Source: Aequorivita sinensis (GTDB lineage: Bacteria; Bacteroidota; Bacteroidia; Flavobacteriales; Flavobacteriaceae). Taken from it: a stretch of 64,000 nt of DNA. A model generated the notes under the pieces. That model was not told the DNA's origin, did no database searches, and was given only the letters and a program-made list of their open reading frames with translations. Position numbers and translations under genes: made by a program. This document shows positions 45,004-54,800 of this stretch, piece after piece. The stretch lies in the NCBI RefSeq assembly GCF_006346335.1, contig NZ_VDMC01000001.1:558001-622000 (forward strand), written 5' to 3'. Positions within the stretch are counted from its first letter, which is position 1. Every line of letters starts with the position of its first letter.

Positions 45004-45033
45004 CAAATGTAGTGTTATTTATTTGAAAAGCAA
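45004..45033 (-). promoter_or_regulatory. Consensus promoter of rplM (TTG-N19-TACATTTG)
   Basis: On the minus strand TTG (45033-45031), a 19-nt spacer and TACATTTG (45011-45004) form a textbook Bacteroidota housekeeping promoter. The -7 box ends 74 nt before the rplM ATG. Confidence 0.85.
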
Positions 45034-45146
45034 TGGGGTGGCGATTAATTTTTCTTCGGAAAAGATAAGTTTAATTTAAAAGGATAATTATTTAGGTAAT
45101 TTTCAATTGTAAATTAAACCTGCAAGAACCCGGCTTCACCATATAA

Positions 45147-45525
45147 ATCTTACCAATTGAAATTGAATTGCTTGATGTTCTTATATCAGTTCAACTTCAA
45201 CTTCGATTTCAGTTTCAGTTTCGATTTCAATTTCGTTGAGACCTACAAGGAACGCTCAAGCTTCCCTCAGTACAAAACTTTGTAGATCTTACCAATTAAA
45301 ATTTCATTGCTCTTTATTCTTATATCAGTTCAACTTCAACTTCAATTTTAGTTTCGATTTTGAATTCAATTTCGTTGAGACCTACAAGGATTTCTCATTC
45401 TTATCTCAGCACAAAGCTAGCACACCTTACCAATTAAAATTGAATTGCTCGTTATTCTTGTATCAGTTCAACTTCAATTTCGATTTCAATTTCAGTTTCG
45501 ATTTCAGTTTCGATTATAATTTCCC
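45147..45525. repeat. Three tandem 105-149 bp units with internal hexanucleotide repeats
   Basis: Units start at 45147, 45296 and 45424 with ATCTTACCAATT or close variants, continue with TTCTTATATCAGTTCAACTT and then a tract of TTC-RRY/TTCRRT hexamers (TTCGATTTCAGTTTCAATTT type). The first two units continue with a shared GTTGAGACCTACAAGGA tail; the third is cut short at the pyruvate carboxylase stop codon. On the minus strand each tract would code for alternating Glu-X and ends in a stop. No credible gene lies here. Confidence 0.85.
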
Positions 45526-45527
45526 CC

Positions 45528-48500
45528 TCATTCAAGTGTTACAATTAAATCGTCCTTCATCACCATAGTTCCAGGCTTAAGGGTGATAGACTTCACTTTT
45601 CCATCTTTATTTGCTGTGATTGTAGATTCCATTTTCATAGCTTCAATAATAAAGAGGTGATCGTTTTTCTTTACTTTTTGTCCCTTTTTTACCAATACCT
45701 TATATAAGCTTCCTTGTAAAGGTGCTCCGTACTGATTTGGATCTTGAGTGTCGGCTTTTACATGAACTTCTTTTTCTACCTTAATAGATTTATCTCTAAT
45801 TTGAATAAATCTGTTTTCCCCATTTACCGAAAAGAAAACTATACGTACTCCATCTTCATTAGGTATTCCTACCGAAAGCAATTTAACGATTATAGACTTC
45901 CCTGGCTCTAATTCAATAATAGCCTCTTCGCGAAGTTTCATTCCGTAGAAGAAATTTTCAGTAGCAAGAATAGCAACATTGCCATATTGCTTATACTTTT
46001 CGTGTGCGTCTTCAAAAACACGTGGATATAAACTATAGGAAAGGAAATCTTCAAACTCAATTTGTCTTGTAAAGCCTTGTTGAAATTTCTTACGGAAAAT
46101 CTTGAATTCTGCATCAAAATCTATTGGCTCTAAATGTGCGTTTGGTCTGTCGGTATAAGCCACGTTGTTTTTCAAAATTATCTTCTGAAGTTCTTTTGGG
46201 AAACCTCCAATTGGCTGTCCAAGATCCCCTTTAAAGAAGTTTATTACAGATTCTGGGAAGGAAATGTCTTCTCCGCGCTGCATAACATCTTCTGGAGTAA
46301 GGTTGTTTGTAACCATAAAAATAGCCATATCTCCAACTACTTTGGAGCTTGGCGTTACTTTTACTAAATTTCCAAACATACCATTTACCTGCTCGTACAT
46401 CTTTTTCACTTCATCAAAACGATCGCCTAAGCCAAGTGCTTCCGACTGCGGACGTAAATTTGAATACTGTCCTCCTGGAATTTCGTGTTGGTAAACCTCC
46501 GCTGTTCCTGCTTTTAAACCAGATTCGAAAGGGTAATACATTTCGCGAACATCTTCCCAATAATTAGAAAACTCGTTTAGTTTGGTGATATCAAATTTGT
46601 TTTCTCGCGGTTGATTGCGCATCATCTCAACAATAGCGTTGAAGTTTGGCTGAGAGGTAAGCCCCGAAAGTCCGCCTAAAGCCACATCTACAACATCAAC
46701 TCCCGCTTCAATAGCTTTTAGGTAGGTAGCAGATTGTATTGATGAAGTATCGTGAGTGTGCAGGTGCAACGGAATTTTAACCGTATCTTTCAAAGCAGCC
46801 ACCAGTTCTGCAGCGGCATAAGGTTTTAAAAGACCAGCCATATCTTTAATCGCAATCATATGCGCCCCGGCATTTTCTAAGTCTTTTGCAAGTTGCGTAT
46901 AATATTTTAGGGTGTATTTGGTTTCATTTGGGTTAAGAATATCACCTGTATAGCTAATAGCAGCTTGGGCAATCCCGCCAGTTTTGTTTCGAACATAGTT
47001 AATACTTGGCTCCATTGCTTTCACCCAGTTTAATGAGTCGAAAATTCTAAAAATATCAATTCCGTTTTCCCAAGAGGTTTCAATAAATTTTTCAATTAAA
47101 TTATCAGGATATGCCTTGTAACCAACTCCATTAGAGCCTCGAAGTAGCATTTGGAAAAGTATGTTTGGCATCAATTTACGAAGTTCGCGTAATCTCGTCC
47201 AAGGGCTTTCATGTAAAAATCTAAGGCAAACATCAAAGGTTGCACCTCCCCACATCTCAATACTAAATGTATTTGAGTGATTTTTTGCAAAACTTTCAGC
47301 TACTTTCAGCATGTCATAACTACGCATCCTAGTAGCGAGTAATGATTGATGCGCGTCGCGAATTGTTGTATCTGTATATTGAATCTTTTTTTCTTCTTTT
47401 AGCCAAGCACAGAATTTTTCGGGTCCCATTTCCGTGAGCATATCTTTTGTGCCTTTTGGAAATTCTTGGCTTCTATCAAATTTTGGAACTTTAGGTGTTC
47501 TAAAAACCTTGTTTTTATCGATGGTCTTTACATCTGGGTTTCCGTTTACAATTACTTCTCCCAAATAATTTACAATTTTAGAAGTACGATCTTGTGGAAG
47601 TTTTATTTCGAATAGAGAAGGGGTGTTGGCAATAAAATTCACCGTAGCTCTACCTTCTTTAAAAGTATCGTTGTGTATTACATTTTGAAGAAAATGAATA
47701 TTAGTTTTTACACCGCGTATTCTAAATTCTCTAAGTGCGCGTGACATTTTACGCACTGCTCCGTCCAATGTTCGTCCGTGGGCAGAAACCTTTACAAGCA
47801 TAGAGTCGAAAAAAGGACTTACGCTATAAGATTGATAGATACTACCAGCATCTAGACGGATTCCCATTCCGCCAGCACTGCGATAGGTAGTGATAGTTCC
47901 GTAATCGGGGGTGAAATTATTTTCGGGATCTTCGGTTGTAATACGGCACTGCATAGCAAAGCCATATGTTGCAAGTGAATCTTGCCCGTAAATTTTAATC
48001 TGTTTATCACTTAATTTATAGCCTCCCGCAATAAAAATTTGAGTTTTTATAAGGTCTATTCCTGTTACCATTTCGGTAACTGTGTGCTCTACTTGAATTC
48101 GTGGATTCACTTCAATAAAGAAAACGTTGTCATCTTTATCAACCAAAAATTCAACGGTACCTACGTTATTGTAATTTACTTCCTCTGCAATTTTAATTGC
48201 GTATTTATAAAGTGCATCCTTTACGTTCTGGGAAACATTAAAAGAGGGAGCAACTTCAACAACTTTTTGGTGACGTCTTTGTACAGAGCAATCTCGCTCG
48301 TATAAATGGCGAATATTTCCGTGGTTATCGGCTACTATTTGAACTTCTAAATGCTTAGGGTCTTCAACGTATTTCTCGAGAAACATAGTGTCGTCGCCAA
48401 AAGCATTAAGCGATTCGCTTTTTGCAGAATCGAAATTGTTTTTTAAATCGTCTTCAGTGCGAATGATTCTCATTCCACGTCCACCACCACCAGAGGCAGC

Positions 48501-48980
48501 TTTCAACATAATAGGATAACCTACTTTTTTTGCTTCGGAAATGGCAATTTTCAAAGAAGATAATTCGTTTTCATTACTTTTAATAATAGGTACCCCGCAT
48601 TTTTCTGCAATTTTTTTGGCAGTAATTTTATCTCCTAAGGCGTCCATAGCTTTTGGATCTGGACCTATGAAGATAATTCCATTTTTGGCACAGTTTCGAG
48701 CAAATTCAGAGTTTTCAGATAAAAATCCATATCCGGGGTGAATGGCATCTACATTCTTAGACTTTGCAAGTTCAATAATTGCATTTCCGTCTAAGTAGGG
48801 TTTTAAAGGCTGGTCGTTTTCACCTATTTGATAAGATTCATCCGCCTTATAGCGATGTTGTGAATAGCGGTCTTCAAAAGTATAGATAGAAACTGTTTGC
48901 AAATTAATTTCTGAACAGGCTCTCAATACTCGAATGGCTATTTCACCACGGTTAGCCACCAAAACTTTCTTTATCTTCAT
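45528..48980 (-). CDS. pyc: Pyruvate carboxylase
   Basis: This biotin enzyme makes oxaloacetate from pyruvate, bicarbonate and ATP, refilling the TCA cycle. The 1150-residue single-chain form contains biotin carboxylase (about 1-450; VANRGEIAIRVLRAC, ASGGGGRGMRI, FIEVNPRIQVEH), the carboxyltransferase barrel (about 530-830; TTIRDAHQSLLATRMRS, HLHTHDTS), a PC tetramerisation region and the biotin carrier domain with the biotinylated Lys in EAMKMES (about 1117). It is complete. Its stop codon abuts the tandem-repeat tract. Confidence 0.97.
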   Translation of the reverse strand: MKIKKVLVANRGEIAIRVLRACSEINLQTVSIYTFEDRYSQHRYKADESYQIGENDQPLKPYLDGNAIIELAKSKNVDAIHPGYGFLSENSEFARNCAKNGIIFIGPDPKAMDALGDKITAKKIAEKCGVPIIKSNENELSSLKIAISEAKKVGYPIMLKAASGGGGRGMRIIRTEDDLKNNFDSAKSESLNAFGDDTMFLEKYVEDPKHLEVQIVADNHGNIRHLYERDCSVQRRHQKVVEVAPSFNVSQNVKDALYKYAIKIAEEVNYNNVGTVEFLVDKDDNVFFIEVNPRIQVEHTVTEMVTGIDLIKTQIFIAGGYKLSDKQIKIYGQDSLATYGFAMQCRITTEDPENNFTPDYGTITTYRSAGGMGIRLDAGSIYQSYSVSPFFDSMLVKVSAHGRTLDGAVRKMSRALREFRIRGVKTNIHFLQNVIHNDTFKEGRATVNFIANTPSLFEIKLPQDRTSKIVNYLGEVIVNGNPDVKTIDKNKVFRTPKVPKFDRSQEFPKGTKDMLTEMGPEKFCAWLKEEKKIQYTDTTIRDAHQSLLATRMRSYDMLKVAESFAKNHSNTFSIEMWGGATFDVCLRFLHESPWTRLRELRKLMPNILFQMLLRGSNGVGYKAYPDNLIEKFIETSWENGIDIFRIFDSLNWVKAMEPSINYVRNKTGGIAQAAISYTGDILNPNETKYTLKYYTQLAKDLENAGAHMIAIKDMAGLLKPYAAAELVAALKDTVKIPLHLHTHDTSSIQSATYLKAIEAGVDVVDVALGGLSGLTSQPNFNAIVEMMRNQPRENKFDITKLNEFSNYWEDVREMYYPFESGLKAGTAEVYQHEIPGGQYSNLRPQSEALGLGDRFDEVKKMYEQVNGMFGNLVKVTPSSKVVGDMAIFMVTNNLTPEDVMQRGEDISFPESVINFFKGDLGQPIGGFPKELQKIILKNNVAYTDRPNAHLEPIDFDAEFKIFRKKFQQGFTRQIEFEDFLSYSLYPRVFEDAHEKYKQYGNVAILATENFFYGMKLREEAIIELEPGKSIIVKLLSVGIPNEDGVRIVFFSVNGENRFIQIRDKSIKVEKEVHVKADTQDPNQYGAPLQGSLYKVLVKKGQKVKKNDHLFIIEAMKMESTITANKDGKVKSITLKPGTMVMKDDLIVTLE

Positions 48981-49130
48981 GGATTGTATTTTATAAGGAT
49001 ATATGTAAGGCTATAAAGATAAACAAGGCTATGCTTTAATATGAAAATAAAACAAAAGATTTATCAAAAATTCAAAGCCTTAAATAGGATGAATTAGTGT
49101 TAAAATGAGCTAGAACAACTGTGTTTTGTT

Positions 49131-50225
49131 CTAAGGCTGAGGACGCTGCTGTCTTTTTCTTCTTATGATATATGGATTTACATTTTTGTAATTACGAATT
49201 ACAAAGGCTAATGCGCTTTCCAATACCTGCCCCATATTAATTGCTTTTTTAAAGTTCACATCACCTGTGAGTTCAAAAAGATCCATTTTTAACTCTTCAA
49301 TCTTTTCGGGAGGTGAAATAGTATCTTCTTTCATGCAATTTATTAAAGCTTTCAACCTTTTTTTCTCATTTGTAGCTCGTTTTGCCAGCAATGATCTTTC
49401 TTCACTAATATACTGGTCTATTGACGTTTGTTGAAGAAGTTCCATTGTCATTTCAACTAACTTATTATTTTCTTTTAGGAATTGAGGTTTGTAGACCTTT
49501 GCATTTCCTTCATAAGATTGTTGGTCAAAATCTATGGCGCGAATTCTATATTGAATACGGTCAAAATCGTGAGTAAGTACCATTACATAGTTGTATGATC
49601 GCATATCTCCAAGAAGACGTATAAAGCAGCGTTCGTTGAATTTTACAAATTCTTTGGCTATCTCTAGTTTGTCTCTTTTAGAACATTCATCCAAATGGTT
49701 GTTTATAAATTCGTCACCAGGAATTCCTGAAATATGCTCTTCTATTAAAGTGTTTTTTCTCACCAAAAAGTTAATGTGGTTAGGTGAAAGTAAATCCTCA
49801 AGTTCTAAGCCGTATATTCGGGAAGCATCTGCTTTTTTAATGTAGATATAGAGGTAATTATCGTTAAGAATATTACGAACTTTTATACGAAATGGTTTTG
49901 AATTTCCAAAGGTGCAGTAATCTACACTATCAATATTTAAGAAAGGTAAAATAGTTTCATTACCATCAGAATGTAAAATGGAGTATACTTTTTTTAAGCT
50001 CTCATTTATTTCTTCTGTTTCAAATTCAGAATAGTAAACTCTCACCCAAAGCGTGTCTTTTCCATTTTTATCATATACAGAAACAGACCCCTGAAATCGC
50101 AATAAATCGTCGTAGTAAATAGGAATTTTAATGGTTCTCCCGTGACGGGTTAAATACTTTAAAAACCTATCAGTAATAGGGTAAGTGGGTTTCTTCTTTG
50201 AAATGAGTTTATTTTGACTTGGCAT
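49131..50225 (-). CDS. Uncharacterised protein with aminoglycoside phosphotransferase/kinase-like motifs
   Basis: I do not recognise a named family for this 364-residue soluble protein. It has no signal peptide and no membrane helix. Several features fit a divergent kinase fold: IEEHISGIPGDEF (about 161-173) resembles the hinge segment of phosphotransferases, GDMRSYNYVMV (about 206-216) the catalytic loop with D207 and N212, and AIDFD (about 230-234) the metal-binding DFD motif. A clear N-lobe glycine loop is not visible. The C-terminal about 110 residues are helical and end with a basic RRKRQQRPQP tail. Function unknown. Confidence 0.7.
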   Translation of the reverse strand: MPSQNKLISKKKPTYPITDRFLKYLTRHGRTIKIPIYYDDLLRFQGSVSVYDKNGKDTLWVRVYYSEFETEEINESLKKVYSILHSDGNETILPFLNIDSVDYCTFGNSKPFRIKVRNILNDNYLYIYIKKADASRIYGLELEDLLSPNHINFLVRKNTLIEEHISGIPGDEFINNHLDECSKRDKLEIAKEFVKFNERCFIRLLGDMRSYNYVMVLTHDFDRIQYRIRAIDFDQQSYEGNAKVYKPQFLKENNKLVEMTMELLQQTSIDQYISEERSLLAKRATNEKKRLKALINCMKEDTISPPEKIEELKMDLFELTGDVNFKKAINMGQVLESALAFVIRNYKNVNPYIIRRKRQQRPQP

Positions 50226-50314
50226 AATTGCGGTAAATATTCTTTAAATATAAGGGTTTTCTTAATTATGGATTATTTCTTCATCTTCATCTTCATCTTC
50301 TAATTTCTATTCCC

Positions 50315-51667
50315 TTAAACCATCCCTTTAATATCATTCCCCCAAGTAGGGTAAGCAAAAATCATTGCTTTAATATTTTCAATGGTGAGTTTCCCACAAA
50401 TAGCCAACACAAACAAATTAATCATTTCACCAGCTCCGGCAGCAATTATGTGGGCGCCAAGGACGATGTTTCTATCCTTATCTACAATAGTTTTATAGGC
50501 GTAAACTTTGTCGTTTAGACGTTTTGCATTAAACCATTTAGGAACGCTTTTGTATTCTACTACATAGTTATAGCCTTTTTCTTTTGCTTCGTCTTCAGTC
50601 ATTCCAATAGTGGCAACCTGAGGAATTGTAAAAACCACAGAAGGCACAGGCGGGAAATCCATTTTAGTCTTATTCCCATTTCTAATATTTAAAGAAACAA
50701 CTCGAGCTTCCTGAGAAGATGTTGGGGTTAACGGAAGTGACCCACTTGCCGAAACATCACCGCAAGCATAAACAGATTTATTAGTTGTGTTTTGAAGAAA
50801 TTCATTTACTGAAACTCCTCCCTTTTCAAATGCTACATTTCCTTTTTCTAAATCTAATTCGTCTATAGAAGGAACGCGACCGGCGGTGTTAAAGACCATT
50901 CGAGTATCTACCGATTCAGCTTTACTATTTACCTCAAATGAAACTCTATAGTTTTTCTGAAGCTTCTCTACTTCAGTAACCTTTGCATTAAAAATAAATT
51001 TAATTCCAATTTCTTCTGAAGCTTTTGTGAGGTGTTCAACAATATCGGCTTCAAAAGGACCTAAAGGTCTATCTGAAAATTCAATTACGGTAACTTTTAC
51101 TCCACAACGAGCCGCAATGTGCGCAAATTCCATCCCGATATATCCCGCGCCTACAAAAACCATGTTTTCTGGTAATTCCTCTAGCTCAAAAAAATCGTCA
51201 CTAATTTTTAAATAATCTCTTCCGGGAATTTTTAGTTCCATTGGTTTTTGTCCTGTTGCGATAACTATTTTTTTAGCCTTTACAGTTTTCCCTTCTACCG
51301 ATAGTGTGTTTTCATCTAAAAATTTTGGCGATTGATGATACATTGAAATTCCTGCTTTTTTTAACTCTTTTTCAGTCACAGCAGGAACAGCATCAGTAAA
51401 TTTCGATTTAAATTTTTGTATATCTCTCCAATCAATTTTAGGAATAGATGTAATGCCCTTACCCTTCAAGTTTTCTGAAAGTTGTATGGCTTCGGTAAAT
51501 CCAACTAAAACTTTTTTAGGGTCGCATCCTCTTTGAGAGCAAGTTCCGCCAAATTCACGGTTGTCGGCGATTGCAACTTTCATTCCTTCGGCAGCACAAT
51601 CGTATGCTACAGTTTTACCCGCCGTGCCAGTTCCTATTACAAAAACATCGTATTCTTTAAACGCCAT
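50315..51667 (-). CDS. FAD-dependent pyridine nucleotide-disulfide oxidoreductase
   Basis: This 450-residue flavoprotein of the glutathione reductase/dihydrolipoamide dehydrogenase type has an FAD-binding GTGTAGKTVA loop (about residue 12), redox-active cysteines in GGTCSQRGCDPKKV (C-x4-C, about 43-48), an NAD(P) loop GAGYIGMEFA (about 173) and a second FAD motif YACGDVSAS (about 301). The dimerisation domain ends AYPTWGNDI instead of the HPTxxE active-site motif of glutathione reductases, so the usual His-Glu acid-base pair seems absent. The substrate is unknown; soluble transhydrogenase, mercuric or other reductase are possible. Confidence 0.86.
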   Translation of the reverse strand: MAFKEYDVFVIGTGTAGKTVAYDCAAEGMKVAIADNREFGGTCSQRGCDPKKVLVGFTEAIQLSENLKGKGITSIPKIDWRDIQKFKSKFTDAVPAVTEKELKKAGISMYHQSPKFLDENTLSVEGKTVKAKKIVIATGQKPMELKIPGRDYLKISDDFFELEELPENMVFVGAGYIGMEFAHIAARCGVKVTVIEFSDRPLGPFEADIVEHLTKASEEIGIKFIFNAKVTEVEKLQKNYRVSFEVNSKAESVDTRMVFNTAGRVPSIDELDLEKGNVAFEKGGVSVNEFLQNTTNKSVYACGDVSASGSLPLTPTSSQEARVVSLNIRNGNKTKMDFPPVPSVVFTIPQVATIGMTEDEAKEKGYNYVVEYKSVPKWFNAKRLNDKVYAYKTIVDKDRNIVLGAHIIAAGAGEMINLFVLAICGKLTIENIKAMIFAYPTWGNDIKGMV

Positions 51668-51783
51668 TACTTAAATTTTTAAACACCTAAGGATTTAAAC
51701 CTATTGGATGTAGTTTCAGTTAATTCTAAAAATACAGATTCATTTCAGGGATGTATGTTATTAAAATGATAAAGTTGAAATTA

Positions 51784-51816
51784 AAACCTGTCAGCTTTTG
51801 AAAACCTGATAGGTTT
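51784..51816. repeat. Palindrome AAACCTGTCAG...CTGATAGGTTT upstream of mfd
   Basis: An 11-bp inverted repeat with one mismatch flanks an 11-nt loop whose TTG also sits 20 nt upstream of the mfd -7 box. It resembles the palindrome downstream of mfd. Confidence 0.8.
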
Positions 51817-51828
51817 GGATTAAATTTG
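51798..51828 (+). promoter_or_regulatory. Promoter of mfd (TTG-N20-TAAATTTG), partly inside a palindrome
   Basis: The -33 TTG at 51798-51800 lies in the loop of the palindrome and the -7 box TAAATTTG at 51821-51828 lies just after it. The mfd ATG is only 7 nt past the -7 box, so the leader is very short. Confidence 0.6.
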
Positions 51829-51835
51829 CCGTTCA

Positions 51836-54800
51836 ATGAGCAAAACATTCGCTACTTCACTGTATTCTCAGTCTTTGCAAACGCAAAAACTAGGAGAAGC
51901 TATATCCCAAAAGCAACGAGCAATTTCAGTATCAGGCCTTGTTGGTTCTTCCATTTCGATGGTTTTGGCCCAAGCCTTTAAAAATACCGATTTGCCTTTT
52001 CTTTTTATTTTGAATGATAAAGAGGAAGCCGCTTATCACCTTAACGATTTGGAAAACCTTTTGGGTGATAAAAATGTACTTTTTTATCCTGGAAGTTATC
52101 GCCGGCCATATCAAATAGAAGAAACGGATAACGCTAATGTTTTATTGAGAAGTGAGGTTTTAAACCGAATTAATTCTCGAAAAAAACCGGCATTTATCGT
52201 CACTTATCCCGAGGCACTTTTTGAAAAAGTTGTTACTCGAAAGGAATTAGAACAAAACACCCTAAAAATAGCGGTAAACGATCAGCTTTCAATTGATTTT
52301 GTAAACGAAGTCTTGTTTGAATATCGTTTTAAACGCACTGATTTTGTTACAGAACCAGGTGAGTTTTCGGTTCGCGGAGGAATTCTAGATGTGTTCAGTT
52401 TTAGTAATGATGAACCATATCGAATTGAATTTTTTGGTGATGATGTAGATAGTATTCGAACCTTCGATGTGGAAACACAGCTTTCATTAGAACAAATAAA
52501 AAAAGTTTCAATAATTCCAAATATTGAAAACAAGATAATCGATGAAAACCGAGAGTCTTTTCTAAAATATATCGCTTCTAAAACAGTAGTTTTTCTAAAA
52601 AATGAAGAACTTTTTAGCAGTGCAATAGACAATCTTTTCAAAAAAGCAACCGAAGCTTTTAAGGCAATCGATTCTGAAATAAAACGAGCAAAGCCTTCAG
52701 AGTTATTTTGCGATTCTACATTGCTGAATGGGCAACTTACAGAGTTTACAACTGTTACATTAAACGTAAAGGGAAGAAGAAATTTAAAAGAGGATGCTAA
52801 TCGATTAGAGAAAGTGTCTTCGGTAATATTTTCAACCAAGCCACAGCCTTCATTTAATAAGCAATTTAATTTGCTGATTGATAATCTGAATGAAAACACC
52901 GATAACGGATATAAAAACTACATTTTTTGCAGTAGCGAACAGCAAGCAAAACGTTTTCACGACATTTTTGAGGATGCCGAGCAAAATGTAAATCAATTTG
53001 AAACAGTTGTTTTTCCTTTGTTTCAAGGTTTTATTGATGATGATCTGAAAATAGTTTGCTACACCGACCATCAAATTTTTGAACGTTATCATAAGTTTCA
53101 ACTTAAGAATGGCTACGCCAAGAAACAAGCGATAACGTTAAAGGAAATAAACAACCTTGAAGTGGGGGATTATGTTACTCATATCGATCACGGGATAGGG
53201 AAATTTGGAGGTTTACAGAAGATTGAAGTAGAAGGAAAAATGCAGGAAGCCATCAAGCTTTTTTACGGCGAACGCGATATTCTATACCTGAGTATTCATA
53301 GTCTTCACAAAATTTCAAAATACAACGGGAAAGATGGTAAAGAGCCCAAAATTTATAAATTGGGTAGCGATGCTTGGAAAAAGCTAAAGCAAAAAACCAA
53401 AACCCGAGTTAAGGAAATTGCTTTTAATTTAATTGAGCTTTACGCAAAAAGACGCACCCTTAAAGGGTTTGCATATGATCCTGATAGTTACTTACAGGCA
53501 GAGTTGGAATCTTCATTTATTTATGAAGATACTCCAGATCAGAGTTCTGCTACCGAAGACGTGAAAAAAGATATGGAAAACGAACGCCCGATGGACCGAT
53601 TGGTTTGTGGTGACGTTGGTTTTGGAAAAACAGAAGTAGCTATTCGAGCTGCATTTAAAGCGGTAGATAACGGAAAACAAGTTGCTGTTTTAGTGCCTAC
53701 AACTATTTTGGCTTTTCAACATTTTAAGACTTTTTCTGAAAGACTTTCCGAAATGCCAGTGAAAGTCGATTACCTAAATAGATTTAGAACTGCGAAAGAA
53801 AGGAAAGCAGTTTTGGAAGGATTAAAAGATGGCCGTTTAGATATCGTAATTGGAACACACCAGTTAGTAAATAAATCGGTTGAATTTAAAGATTTGGGAC
53901 TGCTAATTATAGATGAAGAGCAGAAATTCGGAGTTGCAGTTAAAGATAAACTGAAAACTATAAAGGAAAATGTAGATACACTAACATTAACGGCAACGCC
54001 AATTCCGCGTACGTTGCAGTTTAGTTTAATGGCTGCACGTGATCTTTCGGTAATCACTACTCCCCCGCCAAACCGTTATCCAGTAGAGACGCACGTTATT
54101 CGCTTTAGTGAGGAGAATATTCGCGATGCTGTTCAATATGAAATTTCGCGTGGCGGACAAGTTTTCTTTGTTCACAACAGAATAGAAAACATTAAAGAAG
54201 TTGCTGGAATGATCCAAAGGTTAGTGCCTGATGCTAAAATAGGTATTGGTCACGGGCAAATGGATGGTAAGAAACTAGAAGACCTAATGCTTCGATTTAT
54301 GAATAATGAATTTGATGTATTGGTTTCTACCACAATAATAGAAAGTGGATTGGACGTGCCTAACGCGAACACTATATTCATTAACAACGCTAATAATTTT
54401 GGTCTTTCAGATCTACACCAAATGCGTGGGCGAGTGGGTAGAAGTAATAAAAAGGCATTCTGTTACTTTATTACTCCAGACTATTCTGCGATGACTGACG
54501 ATGCACGAAAACGAATCACTGCATTAGAGCAATTTTCAGAATTGGGAAGCGGAATAAACATCGCGATGAAGGATTTAGAAATTCGCGGTGCGGGTGATTT
54601 ACTAGGAGGTGAGCAAAGTGGATTTATTAATGAAATTGGTTTTGATACGTATCAAAAGATTCTATCTGAAGCCATTGAAGAACTAAAAGAAAAAGAATTT
54701 AAAGATCTCTACGAAGATTCTTCAGCTCCGTTGAGTAATAAGAAATTTGTAAAGGAAATTACAATCGATTCGGATTTTGAATTGCTTTTCCCTGATGATT

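Noticed and set aside
45147-45525. CRISPR array
   Set aside because: The repeats are tandem and of unequal length, without unique spacers; no cas genes lie near.
45236-45568. Plus-strand frame rich in alternating Phe (FNFNFNFSFDFEF)
   Set aside because: It is the translation of the hexanucleotide tandem tract and extends into the antisense of pyc. There is no start context, no signal peptide and no known domain.
52282-52899. 205-codon frame antisense to mfd
   Set aside because: It lies fully inside mfd on the opposite strand and shows only Ser/Lys/Phe-rich composition expected from antisense of AT-rich coding DNA.
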